Part shown: one piece after another, positions 48,969-59,519 of the stretch
Numbering within the stretch: position 1 is the stretch's first letter
Layout: each line of letters begins with the position of its first letter
Assembly: GCA_009912235.1 (NCBI GenBank)
Contig: WNDS01000002.1
Coordinates: forward strand, 372,001-436,000
DNA length: 64,000 bases
Origin: Stenotrophomonas maltophilia
Lineage (GTDB): Bacteria > Pseudomonadota > Gammaproteobacteria > Xanthomonadales > Xanthomonadaceae
Direction of reading: 5' to 3'
Notes under the pieces: model-generated
Database searches by the model: none
Seen by the model: the letters and a program-made list of their open reading frames with translations, nothing else
Told to the model about the DNA's origin: nothing
Position numbers and translations under genes: made by a program

Positions 48969-50474
48969 ATGGACCCGATTCTGCTCGGCAAAGGCACCAC
49001 CGACGACATTCCTGTCACCCTGCAGCCACGGCTGGGCAACCGCCACGGTCTGGTGGCCGGCGCCACCGGCACCGGCAAGACCGTCACCCTGATGACGCTG
49101 GCCGAAGGGTTCTCGCGGATCGGCGTGCCGGTGTTCCTGGCCGATGTGAAGGGCGATGTCTCCGGGCTGGCGGTGGCCGGTGCCGGCGGCGATGCGCTGC
49201 TGCAGCGCGCCGCACAGATCGGCGTGGCCGACTACGCGCCGGCGGCCAGCCCCGCCATCTTCTGGGATCTGTACGGCAAGCTGGGCCGCCCGGTGCGCAC
49301 CACCATCAGCGAGATGGGCCCGACCCTGCTGGCACGCATCCTGGAATTGAACGACACCCAGGCCGGCGTGCTGGACATCGTGTTCAAGCTGGCCGACGAC
49401 CGTGGCCTGCTGCTGCTGGACATGGACGACCTGCGCGCCCTGCTGGGCCTGGTGGCCGAGGAACGCAAGGACATCTCCACCGAGTACGGACTGGTCAGCG
49501 CGCCGTCGGTGGCGGCCATCCAGCGTGCGGTGCTGCGCCTGGCCCAGGGCGGTGGCGAACAGTTCTTCGGCGAACCGGCACTGGAGCTGGCCGACCTGAT
49601 GCGGGTCGACGCCCAGGGCCGCGGCGTCATCGGCATCCTGGCCGCCGACCAGCTGGTGCTCAAGCCAAAGCTCTATTCCACCTTCCTGCTGTGGCTGCTG
49701 TCGGAGCTGTTCGAGACGCTGCCGGAAGTGGGCGACCTGGACAAGCCCAAGCTGGTATTCATCTTCGACGAGGCGCACCTGCTGTTCAACGACGCACCGG
49801 CCGCGCTGGTGCAGCGCATTGAGCAGGTGGTGCGGCTGATCCGCTCCAAGGGCGTGGGCGTGTACTTCTGCTCGCAGTTCCCCGACGACGTGCCGGCCAA
49901 CATCCTGGGCCAGCTGGGCAACCGCGTGCAGCACGCGCTGCGCGCCTTCACCCCGCGCGACCAGAAGGCAGTGAAGACCGCCGCGGAAACCTTCGTGCCG
50001 AACCCGAAGCTGGACGTGGCCAAGGTGCTGGCGCAGCTCGGCACCGGCGAGGCGCTGGTGTCCACGCTGCAGGACAAGGGCATTCCGATGCCGGTGCAGC
50101 AGACGCTGATCGCCCCGCCGCGCTGCCGGATGGGGCCGGTGACCGAGGCCGAACGCGCGCAGGTACGTGCCGGCAGCCCGGTCGGCACCCGCTATGACAC
50201 CGCCATCAACCGCGAATCGGCCGCCGAACTGCTGGCCCAGCGCGCGCAGAAGGCCACCGAGAAGGCCGAGGCCCCGCCCGCCCGCAGCCGCGCGCAGGAC
50301 GAAGCGCAGGAAGGCTGCTTCGGCCAGGCGATCAAGGATGCGATCTTCGGCACCAGGCGCCGCCAGGGCATGATCGAAACCATGGCCAAGCAGACCACGC
50401 GCACGGTCGGCACCAAGCTGGGCAACCAGATCGTGCGCGGCATCCTCGGCGGCATTTTCGGCGGCAAGCGCTGA
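48969..50474 (+). CDS. yjgR: YjgR-like HerA/FtsK-type ATPase (DUF853)
   Basis: P-loop protein of 501 aa of the DUF853 family. Walker A is GATGTGKTVTLM (about residues 33-40) and Walker B is KLVFIFDEAHLLFND. Family stretches VFLADVKGDVSGLAVAG and GVGVYFCSQFPDDVPANILG are present. The C-terminus is a glycine-rich tail (RGILGGIFGGKR). Its role is not established in any bacterium that I know of. The start MDPILLGKG matches the family; the frame is open further upstream. Confidence 0.9.
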   Translation: MDPILLGKGTTDDIPVTLQPRLGNRHGLVAGATGTGKTVTLMTLAEGFSRIGVPVFLADVKGDVSGLAVAGAGGDALLQRAAQIGVADYAPAASPAIFWDLYGKLGRPVRTTISEMGPTLLARILELNDTQAGVLDIVFKLADDRGLLLLDMDDLRALLGLVAEERKDISTEYGLVSAPSVAAIQRAVLRLAQGGGEQFFGEPALELADLMRVDAQGRGVIGILAADQLVLKPKLYSTFLLWLLSELFETLPEVGDLDKPKLVFIFDEAHLLFNDAPAALVQRIEQVVRLIRSKGVGVYFCSQFPDDVPANILGQLGNRVQHALRAFTPRDQKAVKTAAETFVPNPKLDVAKVLAQLGTGEALVSTLQDKGIPMPVQQTLIAPPRCRMGPVTEAERAQVRAGSPVGTRYDTAINRESAAELLAQRAQKATEKAEAPPARSRAQDEAQEGCFGQAIKDAIFGTRRRQGMIETMAKQTTRTVGTKLGNQIVRGILGGIFGGKR

Positions 50475-50567
50475 GCTGTTCCTGCCGTGGTCAGCGCCCC
50501 TTCCGCCAGGGAGGGCTCCGACCCTACCCACTTCATCGTTCTCCCCCTCGAAAAGAAGTCGTACTGC

Positions 50568-51074
50568 ATGTCCCGTTGGCGTCCCCCCGCAGAAAAAAGC
50601 ACCGCATTGATCACCGCCGCCGGTCATGCCCGGTTGAAAGCCGAACTGGATGAGCTGTGGCGCGTGCGCCGCCCCGAGGTGGTGAAGGCGCTGGCCGCCG
50701 CGGCCGCCGAGGGCGACCGTTCGGAGAACGCCGAATACACCTACCGCAAGAAGCAGCTGGGCGAGATCGACCGCCGCGTGCGCTACCTGACCAAGCGCCT
50801 GGAAGCACTGCGCGTGGTGGACACCACGCCAACCGATCCGCAGGCGGTGTTCTTCGGCGCCTGGGTGGAGCTGGAGAACGTGGACAGCGGCGAGACCAGC
50901 CGTTACCGCATTGTCGGCCCGGACGAGACCGACGCCGGCCTGGGCTGGATCAGCATCGATTCGCCGCTGGCGCGGGCGCTGCTGAAGAAGCGCATCGATG
51001 ACGAGTTCGCAGTGGAGCTGCCGGGTGGGCAGTTCACGTTCGCGGTGATCAGGGTGGAGTACGCACCGCTGTAG
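50568..51074 (+). CDS. greB: Transcription elongation factor GreB
   Basis: Rescues backtracked RNA polymerase by stimulating transcript cleavage (168 aa). The coiled-coil tip with its acidic residues is in [17 protein letters not shown], followed by the GreB hallmark [20 protein letters not shown]. The C-terminal FKBP-like domain has [16 protein letters not shown]. The stop codon TAG is itself part of the GTAG that opens the repeat after the gene. The start [10 protein letters not shown] is preferred over an upstream in-frame codon. Confidence 0.95.
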   Translation: MSRWRPPAEKSTALITAAGHARLKAELDELWRVRRPEVVKALAAAAAEGDRSENAEYTYRKKQLGEIDRRVRYLTKRLEALRVVDTTPTDPQAVFFGAWVELENVDSGETSRYRIVGPDETDAGLGWISIDSPLARALLKKRIDDEFAVELPGGQFTFAVIRVEYAPL

Positions 51075-51190
51075 AGTCGACTGTTAGTCGACTCTCTGTC
51101 AGTCGACTATCGCGCGCAGCGCGGGTTGCGGGAAGAGCAGAGCAGAGGAGCAGTCGACTAACAGTCGACTCTACCCACAGCCGACTCTAC
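51071..51190. repeat. Inverted pair of GTAG-tagged palindromes between convergent genes
   Basis: GTAGAGTCGACTGTTAGTCGACTCT begins at 51,071, and its mirrored copy AGTCGACTAACAGTCGACTCTAC ends at 51,174; a further partial copy, GCCGACTCTAC, ends at 51,190. The paired arms can form one long cruciform or two separate hairpins. The GTAG ends supply the TAG stop codons of both greB and the facing DUF3025 gene. It may also end transcription from both sides. Confidence 0.88.
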
Positions 51191-52029
51191 CGAAGCAGCG
51201 TCAGAGGCAGCGGCAGTGGGTACTGGCGCCCGGGGCGCCGGGGGCGGAAATAGGCGTTGTTGGCGTAGAAGTCGGCATCCTGCTGCCCGTGCCAGCCGGG
51301 GATGCCGGCCAACGGCAGCGGCCGCAACTCCAAAGGATCGGTCAGCACCCTGCCCTCGTTGATGGCGGCCGCCACGACATCGATGCAGCCTGCATCGTCC
51401 GCGCCCTGCACCACCACGCACTTGCCCACCAGCAGCCGGCCCGGCAGCAACGCCTGCTCCAGCAGCGCATGGCCGAACACCGTCACCACGCCCATGCTGC
51501 CGCTGCGCCAATGCAGCGGATCGAACAGCGTGCGCCAGTCATACGCATCCCACGCGGCCAGTACGGCCGGATCGCGCACGCGCACGATCACGCCGGTCTC
51601 ATCGAACTGGGTCAGCGCGGCCTGTGCGCGGTTGCGCTGGCCAGCCCCGATCACGTCGACATGCCGGCACTGCTGGGCATTGAGCGCCCGCTTCAGCGCG
51701 GGATGGCATGCCCACACCAGCGCGTTGAACAGGTCGTGCCAGTTGTCCGCGCGGGTGGCGATGCGGCCCTCGGCAATGCGGGCTTCGTAGTGCAGGCCAT
51801 CGGCCAGCAGGGCCGCGTCCTGCTCGACCAGATGCAGCCCGGGCAGGCCAAGGCGTGCATCCAGCGCAGCCACCGGCGGCCAGTCAGCCGCAGCCAGCAG
51901 ATCGTCAAACGCCTGCACACCGGCAAACACAGGGTGCGCAAACACCCGCGCATCGACCGCCGCACGCGGCGGCGGGATGAAGCGACGAGGGCCGCCCGCG
52001 TCGCCGCCGGCGGCCGTCGCTGCGGTCAC
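51187..52029 (-). CDS. DUF3025 domain protein
   Basis: Protein of 280 aa matching the DUF3025 pattern, with [20 protein letters not shown] and [20 protein letters not shown]. The later stretch has [19 protein letters not shown]. No signal, membrane helix or known catalytic motif was identified; the function of the family is unknown. The GTG start overlaps the rimO stop (GTGA), so it is co-translated with rimO. Its TAG stop comes from the repeat downstream. Confidence 0.85.
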   Translation of the reverse strand: MTAATAAGGDAGGPRRFIPPPRAAVDARVFAHPVFAGVQAFDDLLAAADWPPVAALDARLGLPGLHLVEQDAALLADGLHYEARIAEGRIATRADNWHDLFNALVWACHPALKRALNAQQCRHVDVIGAGQRNRAQAALTQFDETGVIVRVRDPAVLAAWDAYDWRTLFDPLHWRSGSMGVVTVFGHALLEQALLPGRLLVGKCVVVQGADDAGCIDVVAAAINEGRVLTDPLELRPLPLAGIPGWHGQQDADFYANNAYFRPRRPGRQYPLPLPLTLLR

Positions 52030-53387
52030 AGCATCTTCAGGTCGAACGCCGGGCGCGCAGCGCTGGGCAGCGCGTCACCGTACAGGTCGTGCTCGTCGCT
52101 CTCGGTGATCTCCACGTCGACGAACTCGCCCACGCGCAGCGCCGCCTGGTCGGCGTTCTGGATGTGCACCAGGCCGTCGATCTCCGGCGCATCGGCCTTG
52201 GAACGGGCCACGGCGATGTCACCTTCGATGGCATCGACCAGGCACTGCTGCACGGTGCCGATCTTGGCCTCCAGGAGCGCGGCGGAAATCTGCGCCTGCT
52301 TTTCCATGAAGCGGGCCAGGCGCTCCTGCTTCACTTCTTCCGGCACCGCGTCGGGCAGGTCGTTGGCGGTGGCGCCCTCGACCGGCGAATAGGCGAAGGC
52401 ACCCACGCGGTCCAGCTGCGCTTCGTCCAGGAACGACAGCAGCTCTTCGAACTCGGCCTCGGTCTCCCCCGGGAAGCCGACGATGAAGGTCGAACGCACG
52501 GTGATGTCCGGGGCGATGCGGCGCCAGTTCTGCACGCGCTCCAGGGTCTTCTCGACCGCGCCGGGGCGCTTCATCAGGCGCAGGATGCGCGGGCTGGCGT
52601 GCTGGAACGGAATGTCCAGGTACGGCAGGATGCGGTTTTCCGCGATCAGCGGCACCACTTCGTCCACGTGCGGGTACGGGTAGACGTAGTGCATGCGCAC
52701 CCAGGCATCGAGTTCGGACAGGCCTTCGCACAGCGCCTTCAGGCGGGTCTGGTAGGCCTTGTCGCGCCACATCTTCTCGGCGTACTTCACGTCCACGCCG
52801 TAGGCCGAGGTGTCCTGCGAAACCACCAGCAGCTCGCGCACGCCGCCGCGCACCAGGCGCTCGGCTTCGCGCAGCACCTCATCCACCGGGCGCGAGACCA
52901 ACTTGCCGCGCATCGACGGGATGATGCAGAAGCTGCACTTGTGGTTGCAGCCTTCAGAAATCTTCAGGTAGGCGTAGTGGCGCGGGGTCAGCTTGATGCC
53001 GTAGTCCGGCACCAGGTCCACGAACGGGTCGTGCTTGGGCGGCAGCGCGGCGTGCACCGCTTCCATCACGCTCTGGTAGTCCTGCGGGCCGGACACCGCC
53101 AGCACGTTCGGGTACGCCTCGCGGATCTGTTCCGGGCGCTTGCCCAGGCAGCCGGTGACGATGACCTTGCCGTTCTGGTTCATCGCCTCGCCGATGGCGT
53201 CCAGCGATTCGGTCACCGCCGAATCGATGAAGCCGCAGGTGTTGACCACCACCACGTCGGCCGAATCGTAGGACGGGACGATGTCATAACCTTCCGAGCG
53301 CAGCTGGGTGAGGATGCGCTCGGAATCGACGAGGGCCTTCGGGCAGCCAAGGCTGACGAAGCCGACTTTGGGGTTCAGCTGGGACAT
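52026..53387 (-). CDS. rimO: Ribosomal protein uS12 methylthiotransferase
   Basis: Radical-SAM enzyme that adds a methylthio group to an aspartate of ribosomal protein S12 (453 aa). The N-terminal MTTase domain has [20 protein letters not shown] and [12 protein letters not shown]. The radical SAM CxxxCxxC is in [20 protein letters not shown] (about residue 150), and a C-terminal TRAM domain ends the protein. It is first of a pair with the DUF3025 gene and divergent from the dienelactone hydrolase gene. Confidence 0.97.
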   Translation of the reverse strand: MSQLNPKVGFVSLGCPKALVDSERILTQLRSEGYDIVPSYDSADVVVVNTCGFIDSAVTESLDAIGEAMNQNGKVIVTGCLGKRPEQIREAYPNVLAVSGPQDYQSVMEAVHAALPPKHDPFVDLVPDYGIKLTPRHYAYLKISEGCNHKCSFCIIPSMRGKLVSRPVDEVLREAERLVRGGVRELLVVSQDTSAYGVDVKYAEKMWRDKAYQTRLKALCEGLSELDAWVRMHYVYPYPHVDEVVPLIAENRILPYLDIPFQHASPRILRLMKRPGAVEKTLERVQNWRRIAPDITVRSTFIVGFPGETEAEFEELLSFLDEAQLDRVGAFAYSPVEGATANDLPDAVPEEVKQERLARFMEKQAQISAALLEAKIGTVQQCLVDAIEGDIAVARSKADAPEIDGLVHIQNADQAALRVGEFVDVEITESDEHDLYGDALPSAARPAFDLKML

Positions 53388-53589
53388 GGAAATCGCGGGA
53401 CTCTGGGGCCTGGGACCCTGCCGCGATGGCAGGGCGCCTGGGGGCCCGGGCCTGAAAGGGCGCCAGTATACCGGGCTTGGCCGCCATGCCCTGAACTGCC
53501 GGCCGCCACAGCCGGCACAGCTGCTGACATGGCGCTAACCGGCGCCGACCCGATAATGCGGCTTCGTCTTTGCAACGAGGTATGCCGCA

Positions 53590-54261
53590 ATGGCCGAATG
53601 GATCACCCTTGACACGCACTTTGGCCCGGTCCGCGCCTGGCAGGCCCTGCCGGAGGGCAAGCCGCGCGCCGGCCTGGTGGTCATCCAGGAGATCTTCGGC
53701 CCCAACGCCCATATCCGCGGGGTGGCCGAGCGCTTCGCCGCACAGGGCTACGCCGTGCTGGCCCCGGCATTCTTCGACCTGCTAGACGGTACCGCCTCGG
53801 ACACCGACGCCCTGCCCTACGACAGCGACGGCGTGCAGCAGGGGCTGGCGCGGGTGAACGAACTGGGCGTGGAACGCGCCCTGGACGTGGTGCGTGCCGC
53901 CGCCACCCGCCTGGCCCCGGCCGGCAAGGTCGGCACGGTCGGCTACTGCTGGGGCGGCTCGATCGCGCTGCTGGCGGCCCTGCGCCAGGGCCTGCCGTCG
54001 GTCAGCTACTACGGCGCACGCAACGTGCAGTTCCTCGACGAGACCCCCAAGGCACCGGTCATGTTCCACTTCGGCGCCCAGGACAAGAGCATCCCGCCGG
54101 AGGCCGTGCAGGCCCACCGCGAGAAGCTGCCGCAGATGGCCAGTTTCGTCTACCCGGCCGACCACGCCTTCAACCGGGAGGTCGGACATGCGTATGATCC
54201 AGACAGCGCCGCCCTGGCGCTGCAACGCACCCTGGACTTCTTCTCGGAGCATCTTGGATGA
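53590..54261 (+). CDS. Dienelactone hydrolase family protein
   Basis: Alpha/beta hydrolase of 223 aa. The nucleophile elbow GYCWGGS carries a cysteine in place of serine, as in dienelactone hydrolases; the aspartate and histidine follow in FGAQDKSIP and YPADHAFNREV. The N-terminus (GLVVIQEIFGPNAHIRGVAE) is typical. No aromatic-degradation genes are near, so a general hydrolase role is likelier than chlorocatechol breakdown. It overlaps the HIT gene by ATGA. Confidence 0.9.
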   Translation: MAEWITLDTHFGPVRAWQALPEGKPRAGLVVIQEIFGPNAHIRGVAERFAAQGYAVLAPAFFDLLDGTASDTDALPYDSDGVQQGLARVNELGVERALDVVRAAATRLAPAGKVGTVGYCWGGSIALLAALRQGLPSVSYYGARNVQFLDETPKAPVMFHFGAQDKSIPPEAVQAHREKLPQMASFVYPADHAFNREVGHAYDPDSAALALQRTLDFFSEHLG

Positions 54262-54680
54262 GCGACTTTGAACTGGATTCACGCCTGGCCGCCGACAGCG
54301 TACTGGTAGCCGAAGGCCCGTTGTCGCAAGTGCGGCTGATGAACGACGAACGCTTCCCGTGGCTGGTACTGGTGCCGCGGCTGGCCGGCATCACCGAATG
54401 GATCGAGCTGGACGGTGAGCAGCAGGACAAGCTGCGCACCGAATTGAACCGCGCCTGCAAGGCCCTCAAGGGCAGCGACGGCGTGGAGAAGATCAACATC
54501 GGCGCGCTGGGCAACATCGTGCGCCAGCTGCATTTCCACGTGATCGGCCGCCATGACGGCGACCCGGCATGGCCCGGGCCGGTCTGGGGCAGCGGCCAGG
54601 CCCACCGCTACGAGCCCGACGCGCTGGCCCAGCATGTCGCCTACTGGAAGGACAGGCTAGGATATCCGGCCCTGACCTGA
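54258..54680 (+). CDS. HIT-superfamily protein
   Basis: Protein of 140 aa with a histidine-triad-like fold, of the class that acts on dinucleoside polyphosphates or nucleotide conjugates. The core motif reads QLHFHVIGRHDGDPAWPG: two histidines are in place, but the third position of the usual HxHxH pattern is Ile. The DPAWPGPVWG ending is shared by a proteobacterial subfamily, from memory. It is co-translated with the dienelactone hydrolase. Activity is uncertain because of the changed triad. Confidence 0.83.
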   Translation: MSDFELDSRLAADSVLVAEGPLSQVRLMNDERFPWLVLVPRLAGITEWIELDGEQQDKLRTELNRACKALKGSDGVEKINIGALGNIVRQLHFHVIGRHDGDPAWPGPVWGSGQAHRYEPDALAQHVAYWKDRLGYPALT

Positions 54681-54696
54681 GCCCTGGCCGAACCCG

Positions 54697-54864
54697 ATGC
54701 GTTTCAACCTCGTCGCCGCCGTCCTGCTGATCCTCATCGGCCTGTTCATGCTTGCCAGCAACCTGGGCTGGACCCACCTGAACCTGTCACGACTGCTGCT
54801 GACCTGGTGGCCGGTGGCACTGGTGGGTGTCGGCATCGCGATGCTGTTCGGCCGCGGCAAATAA
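54697..54864 (+). CDS. Small membrane protein, DUF5668-like
   Basis: A 55-residue protein starting MRFNLVAAVLLILIGLFMLA and ending in AMLFGRGK, with two hydrophobic helices separated by a short polar turn containing WTHLNLSRLL. It resembles the short LiaF/DUF5668-type transmembrane domain. It lies 16 bases after the HIT gene on the same strand and is followed at once by a palindrome pair. The function is unknown; a clear frame and hydrophobic pattern support it as a real gene. Confidence 0.72.
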   Translation: MRFNLVAAVLLILIGLFMLASNLGWTHLNLSRLLLTWWPVALVGVGIAMLFGRGK

Positions 54865-54923
54865 GGTAGCGCCGGGCCACGCCCGGCGAATCTGTCCAAC
54901 GCCGGGCATGGCCCGGCGCTACC
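54865..54923. repeat. Inverted pair of REP-like palindromes
   Basis: GGTAGCGCCGGGCCACGCCCGGCG at 54,865-54,888 faces its mirrored copy CGCCGGGCATGGCCCGGCGCTACC at 54,900-54,923. The pair lies directly after the small membrane protein's TAA and before the converging dcd stop, so it may act as a two-way transcript end. Confidence 0.85.
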
Positions 54924-54933
54924 GATAGTTTGC

Positions 54934-55506
54934 TCAGGTACGCGGCAGGGTCACGCCGGTCTGGCCCTGGTACTTGCCGCCGCGGTCGCGGTAGGACGTC
55001 TCGCAGACGTCATCGGCCGCGGCCTGGAAGAACAGCATCTGCGCCACGCCTTCGTTGGCGTAGATGCGCGCCGGCAGCGGCGTGGTGTTGCTGAATTCCA
55101 GGGTCACGTGCCCTTCCCACTCCGGCTCCAGCGGCGTCACGTTGACGATGATGCCGCACCGCGCGTACGTGCTCTTGCCCAGGCATACCACCAGGGTGTC
55201 GCGCGGAATGCGGAAATACTCCACCGTGCGCGCCAGCGCGAAGCTGTTGGGCGGAATGATGCATTCATCGGCGGTGATGTCCACGAAGCTGCCCGAATCG
55301 AAGTGCTTCGGGTCCACGATGGTGGAATTGATGTTGGTGAACACCTTGAACTCGCGCGAGCAGCGCACGTCGTAGCCATAGCTGGACGTGCCGTAGCTGA
55401 CGATGCGCTGGCCGTTGGCCTGCTTGACCTGCCCGGCTTCGAACGGCTCGATCATCCCGTGCTGTTCGGCCATGCGGCGGATCCAACGGTCACTCTTGAT
55501 GCTCAT
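54934..55506 (-). CDS. dcd: dCTP deaminase
   Basis: Deaminates dCTP to dUTP for thymidylate synthesis (190 aa, normal length). The family stretches [35 protein letters not shown] and [20 protein letters not shown] are present, with the catalytic glutamate in the last. The start MSIKSDRW is the family start. It follows mrp by 82 bases on the same strand. Confidence 0.97.
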   Translation of the reverse strand: MSIKSDRWIRRMAEQHGMIEPFEAGQVKQANGQRIVSYGTSSYGYDVRCSREFKVFTNINSTIVDPKHFDSGSFVDITADECIIPPNSFALARTVEYFRIPRDTLVVCLGKSTYARCGIIVNVTPLEPEWEGHVTLEFSNTTPLPARIYANEGVAQMLFFQAAADDVCETSYRDRGGKYQGQTGVTLPRT

Positions 55507-55588
55507 GCTCTGTCCTGGGTACAAGGGGCGCACGGATTCTAGCAGGGGGCCGGGCAAGCACGCCGCAGTCCCCCCGGCAGCGGCCGCC

Positions 55589-56443
55589 TTACAGCAGCGA
55601 GGAAAGAATCGGGATGGAGGCGCGCGGGCGCTTGCCCAGCTCTTCCAGCAGCCGCTGGGCCGCATGGCGGTAGGCCTGGCCCACGACCGAATCCGGCTGC
55701 GCGGCGGTGATCGGCGTTCCGGCATCCCCCTGCTCGCGGATGTCGATCTGCAGCGGCAGCGCCCCCAGCAGCGGCACACCGTACTGCGCGGCCATGCGCT
55801 CACCGCCGCCTTCGCCGAACAGGTGCTCGACGTGGCCGCAGTGGCTGCAGGTATGCACCGCCATGTTCTCGACGATGCCCAGCACCGGCACCTCGACCTT
55901 CTCGAACATCTTCAGCGCCTTCTTCGCATCCAGCGTGGCGATGTCCTGCGGCGTGGTCACGATCACCGCACCGGCCAGCGGCACCTTCTGCACCAGGGTC
56001 AGCTGGATGTCACCGGTTCCCGGCGGCAGGTCGATCAGCAGCACGTCCAGGTCGTCCCAGAGGGTGTCTTCGAACAGCTGGGTCAGCGCTGCGGTCGCGC
56101 GCGGGGCGCGCATGATCAGCGGCGTCTCGTCCTCGATCAGGTAGCCGATGGACATGGTGTCCACGCCGAACGCGCGCATCGGCTCGATGTTCTTGTTGTC
56201 CGGGCTTTCCGGGCGGCCGGACAGGCCCAGCATCGCCGGCACGCTGGGGCCGTAGATATCGGCGTCAAGCACGCCGACCCGGGCACCGAGCTGCTGCAGT
56301 GCCACGGCCAGGTTCACCGAGGTGGTCGACTTGCCCACCCCGCCCTTGCCCGACCCGACGGCGACCACGTTGCGGATGCGGGGATGCAGGTTGAGGCCCT
56401 TCTGTACCTGGCTGGCATGGGGGCGGCGGCTGGAACTGTTCAC
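55589..56443 (-). CDS. apbC: Iron-sulfur cluster carrier ATPase, Mrp/ApbC
   Basis: P-loop ATPase of 284 aa that binds and transfers 4Fe-4S clusters. The deviant Walker A is [14 protein letters not shown] (about residue 30), the switch region [14 protein letters not shown], and the cluster-binding CxxC lies in [18 protein letters not shown]. It lacks the N-terminal DUF59 domain found in longer relatives. The start is taken as GTG ([12 protein letters not shown]), since no ATG is in frame nearby. It is divergent from the first TonB receptor gene. Confidence 0.93.
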   Translation of the reverse strand: MNSSSRRPHASQVQKGLNLHPRIRNVVAVGSGKGGVGKSTTSVNLAVALQQLGARVGVLDADIYGPSVPAMLGLSGRPESPDNKNIEPMRAFGVDTMSIGYLIEDETPLIMRAPRATAALTQLFEDTLWDDLDVLLIDLPPGTGDIQLTLVQKVPLAGAVIVTTPQDIATLDAKKALKMFEKVEVPVLGIVENMAVHTCSHCGHVEHLFGEGGGERMAAQYGVPLLGALPLQIDIREQGDAGTPITAAQPDSVVGQAYRHAAQRLLEELGKRPRASIPILSSLL

Positions 56444-56660
56444 TGCATGACTCCGGCGGGGCAGAACGGGGGAAGGGAACAGAACATCATACAAGCTGCA
56501 TGCTGGCTGACTGGGAAAAAACGTTTCCAGCAAATTTTTGTTAAGGCCGTGTTACGGTCGATCCGCACTGTATCGATCGTAAACGACACGTTTGCATTGC
56601 ATGGCCGAATGGCGCAGTGCCGCATTTGTTTTTGCCTTATTCATGATCCATGGAACATTG

Positions 56661-59468
56661 ATGAAAGACTCTCGCACCACCGCTCGTCGCAGCACGCTCG
56701 CCGTCGCCCTGCTCTCCGCCCTGGTTGCCGCCTCGCCGGCCCTCGCCCAGGACAAGGCCACCAACCTCGACAAGATCACCGTCACCGGGTCGCTGATCCC
56801 GCAGACCCAGGTCGAGACCCAGACTCCGGTCATGACCATTTCCGCCGAGGCCATCCAGGCCCGCGGTTTCAACAGCGTCGCCGAAGTGCTGCAGCAGTCG
56901 TCGATGACGACCGGCGGCATCCAGGGTGGCCAGACCTCGGCTTCGTTCACCCAGGGTGCTGAAGCCGCCGGCATGTTCGGCCTGAACCCGGGCTACACCA
57001 AGTACCTGATCAACGGCCGCCCGATGATGTCCTATCTGGCGCTGTACAACGGTGGTGATGCCTTCAACAACATCAGCGGCATTCCGATCGACATCGTCGA
57101 CCGCATCGAAGTCCTGCCGGGCGGCCAGTCCTCGCTGTACGGCTCGGACGCGATCGCCGGCGTGGTCAACATCATCCTGAAGGAACGCATGGACGGCGGC
57201 TCGCTGACCGTGCGTGGTGGCGCCTACACCGAAGGTGGTGGCAGCAACGTGCGCATCAGCGCAGCCAACGGCTTCCGCGCCCTGGATGACCGCTTCAACG
57301 CCCTGGTCAACGTGCAGCTGGAAAGCAGCAACCCGATCTGGGGCTACCAGCGCGACCTGACCGAGCAGAACAACCTGCACGGTTACACCGCGCAGCTGCC
57401 GGCCAACGATTTCGCCGTCATCGCCGCCGCTGACAACAAGCTGCTGATGATTGACCCGAGCAAGTGCGCCAACGTCACCGGCCAGTTCGGCGGCACCACC
57501 GTGCTGGGCAACCGCCCGACCGGCCAGTCCTGCGGCTCGGTCTACAGCGCCGGCTACAAGACCCTGAAGAACGGCAAGGACAGCGACCAGTTCTACACGT
57601 CGATGACCTTCGACGCCACCGACAACCTGCAGCTGTTCGCCGACGTGCTGTACAGCAAGGAAAAGACCGAGTACACCTCCGGCTCGAACTACCTGTGGTG
57701 GGGCACCAAGAGCACCATGGGCGGCTTCTACGACCAGGGCTCCAAGCAGGTGGTGAACCTGCAGCGCGCCTTCGCACCGGAAGACATCGGCGGCCAGGGC
57801 TACAAGGGCATCCTGAACAATGACAAGAGCCGTGCCTACCAGGTCACCCTGGGCGGCAAGGGCGCTGTCGGCAACTGGGACTACAGCCTGAGCTTCACCC
57901 GTGACGAATACCGCCTGGACGAGAGCAAGTTCCAGCGCTTCGGCGATGAGATCAACGCCTACTTCACCGACAAGGTGCTGGGCCAGCGCCTGGGCGATTA
58001 CACCGACAAGACCGGCACCTTCGGCATCTACAACCCGAACTGGGCTGCGTTCTACTCGCCGATCTCGCCGGAAGACTTCGCCGGCTTCACCGGCTACACC
58101 ACCAACCACGCACGTACCTGGCAGAACCTGGCCCGTGCGCAGGTCACCAACGGCTCGCTGTTCGCGCTGCCCGGTGGTGATGCCGGCATCGCCGTGGTGG
58201 TTGAAGGTGGCAGCGAAGGCTGGGACTACAGCCCGGACCAGCGCCTGCTCGACGGCAAGGTGTGGGGCAGCTCGGCCGTGGCCGGCAATGGCCACCGCAG
58301 CAACTACGCCGTGACCAGCGAGCTGCGCATGCCGCTGCTGGAATCGCTGACCGTGACCGCCTCGGGCCGCTACGACGCCTTCAAGATCGCCGATAACACC
58401 GTTGACAAGGCGACCTACAGCCTGGGCATCGAGTTCCGTCCGCTGGAAAGGATCCTGCTGCGCGGCAAGTAAGGCACGGCCTTCCGTGCACCGACCCTGC
58501 CGGACGCCTTCCAGGGCCGCAGCGGCTACTACGCCGCCAACTCGACCGACTACTACCGTTGCAGCCAGATGGGCTTCACCCCGGGCAACACCGATGCCTG
58601 CACCTTCGGCAACAGTGTTTCGGCCTACTCCGAGCGTTCGGGCAACCCGGACCTGCAGCCGATCACCGCCGATGTGTGGAACGCCGGCATCGTCTGGGCG
58701 CCGATGGCGACCCTGTCGATCTCCGCCGACTACTACAACTGGAAGATCAAGAACGAAGTCGACACCGCCAGCACCGACCAGCTGCTGCTGGCCGAGTACT
58801 ACTGCCGCAACGGCCTGCCGAACGGTTCGTCGGCCACCTGCCAGAACGCTGCCGACTGGATCGTGCGTGACAACGCCGGCAACCTGAAGGAGCTGTACAC
58901 GCCGAAGATGAACGTGGCGCGCCAGAACCTGCAGGCCGTCACCGTGGGCGTGAAGTACCTGCAGGACATCGGCCGCTTCGGCGCGCTGCAGTTCTCGGGC
59001 AACTACACCAACATGCTGAAGCGTGAAGTGCAGGCGCAGCCGGGCGAAACCTTCCAGGACCCGCTGGGCAACCCGAAGGCGATGTGGAACTACGACAGCT
59101 TCGCCAAGGTCCGCTCGGACGTGTCGGTGGCCTGGTCGCTGGACAAGTTCACCACCACCCTGTACGCCAACTACATCGGCCACACCCCGGATTACTTGGC
59201 TGGCCTGAACGGCTACGGCTACGTGCACAAGGCCTCGGGCCAGGCGGCCGGCAAGTGGGGTTCGTACACCACGTACAACCTGAGCGCGAACTACCGCGCC
59301 CAGGATGACCTGACCTTCTCGCTGATGGTCAACAACGTGTTCAACAAGATGCCCGACAACCAGGCGCACAGCTACCAGGGCACCTCGGGTACGCCGTTCA
59401 ACAACTACCTGTACAACGTCTACGGCCGCGCCGTGTACGTGCAGGCGAAGTACGACTTCGGCAAGTAA
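56661..59468 (+). pseudogene. TonB-dependent outer-membrane receptor, interrupted by an in-frame TAA
   Basis: Restored length is 935 aa. A signal peptide (LAVALLSALVAASPALAQ) is followed by the TonB-box region and plug domain, starting DKITVTGSLIPQTQVETQTP with VLPGGQSSLYGSDAIAGVVN, and a large beta barrel ending in the terminal aromatic strand YVQAKYDFGK. A TAA at 58,470-58,472 (codon 604) cuts the frame after LERILLRGK. The same frame continues with GTAFRAPTLPDAFQGR, the expected sequence for this family, so a TAC-to-TAA change is the simplest explanation. A truncated barrel would not assemble. It is followed by a terminator and then the S9 peptidase gene. Confidence 0.9.
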
Positions 59469-59496
59469 TCGCCGCAGCAGATCCTGATGATCTGGA

Positions 59497-59519
59497 AGCC
59501 CCGCGCAAGCGGGGCTTTT
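59497..59519 (+). terminator. Intrinsic terminator after the first TonB receptor
   Basis: The eight-base perfect stem AGCCCCGC / GCGGGGCT with a GCAA loop is followed by TTT and C. It begins 28 bases past the receptor stop. Confidence 0.9.
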
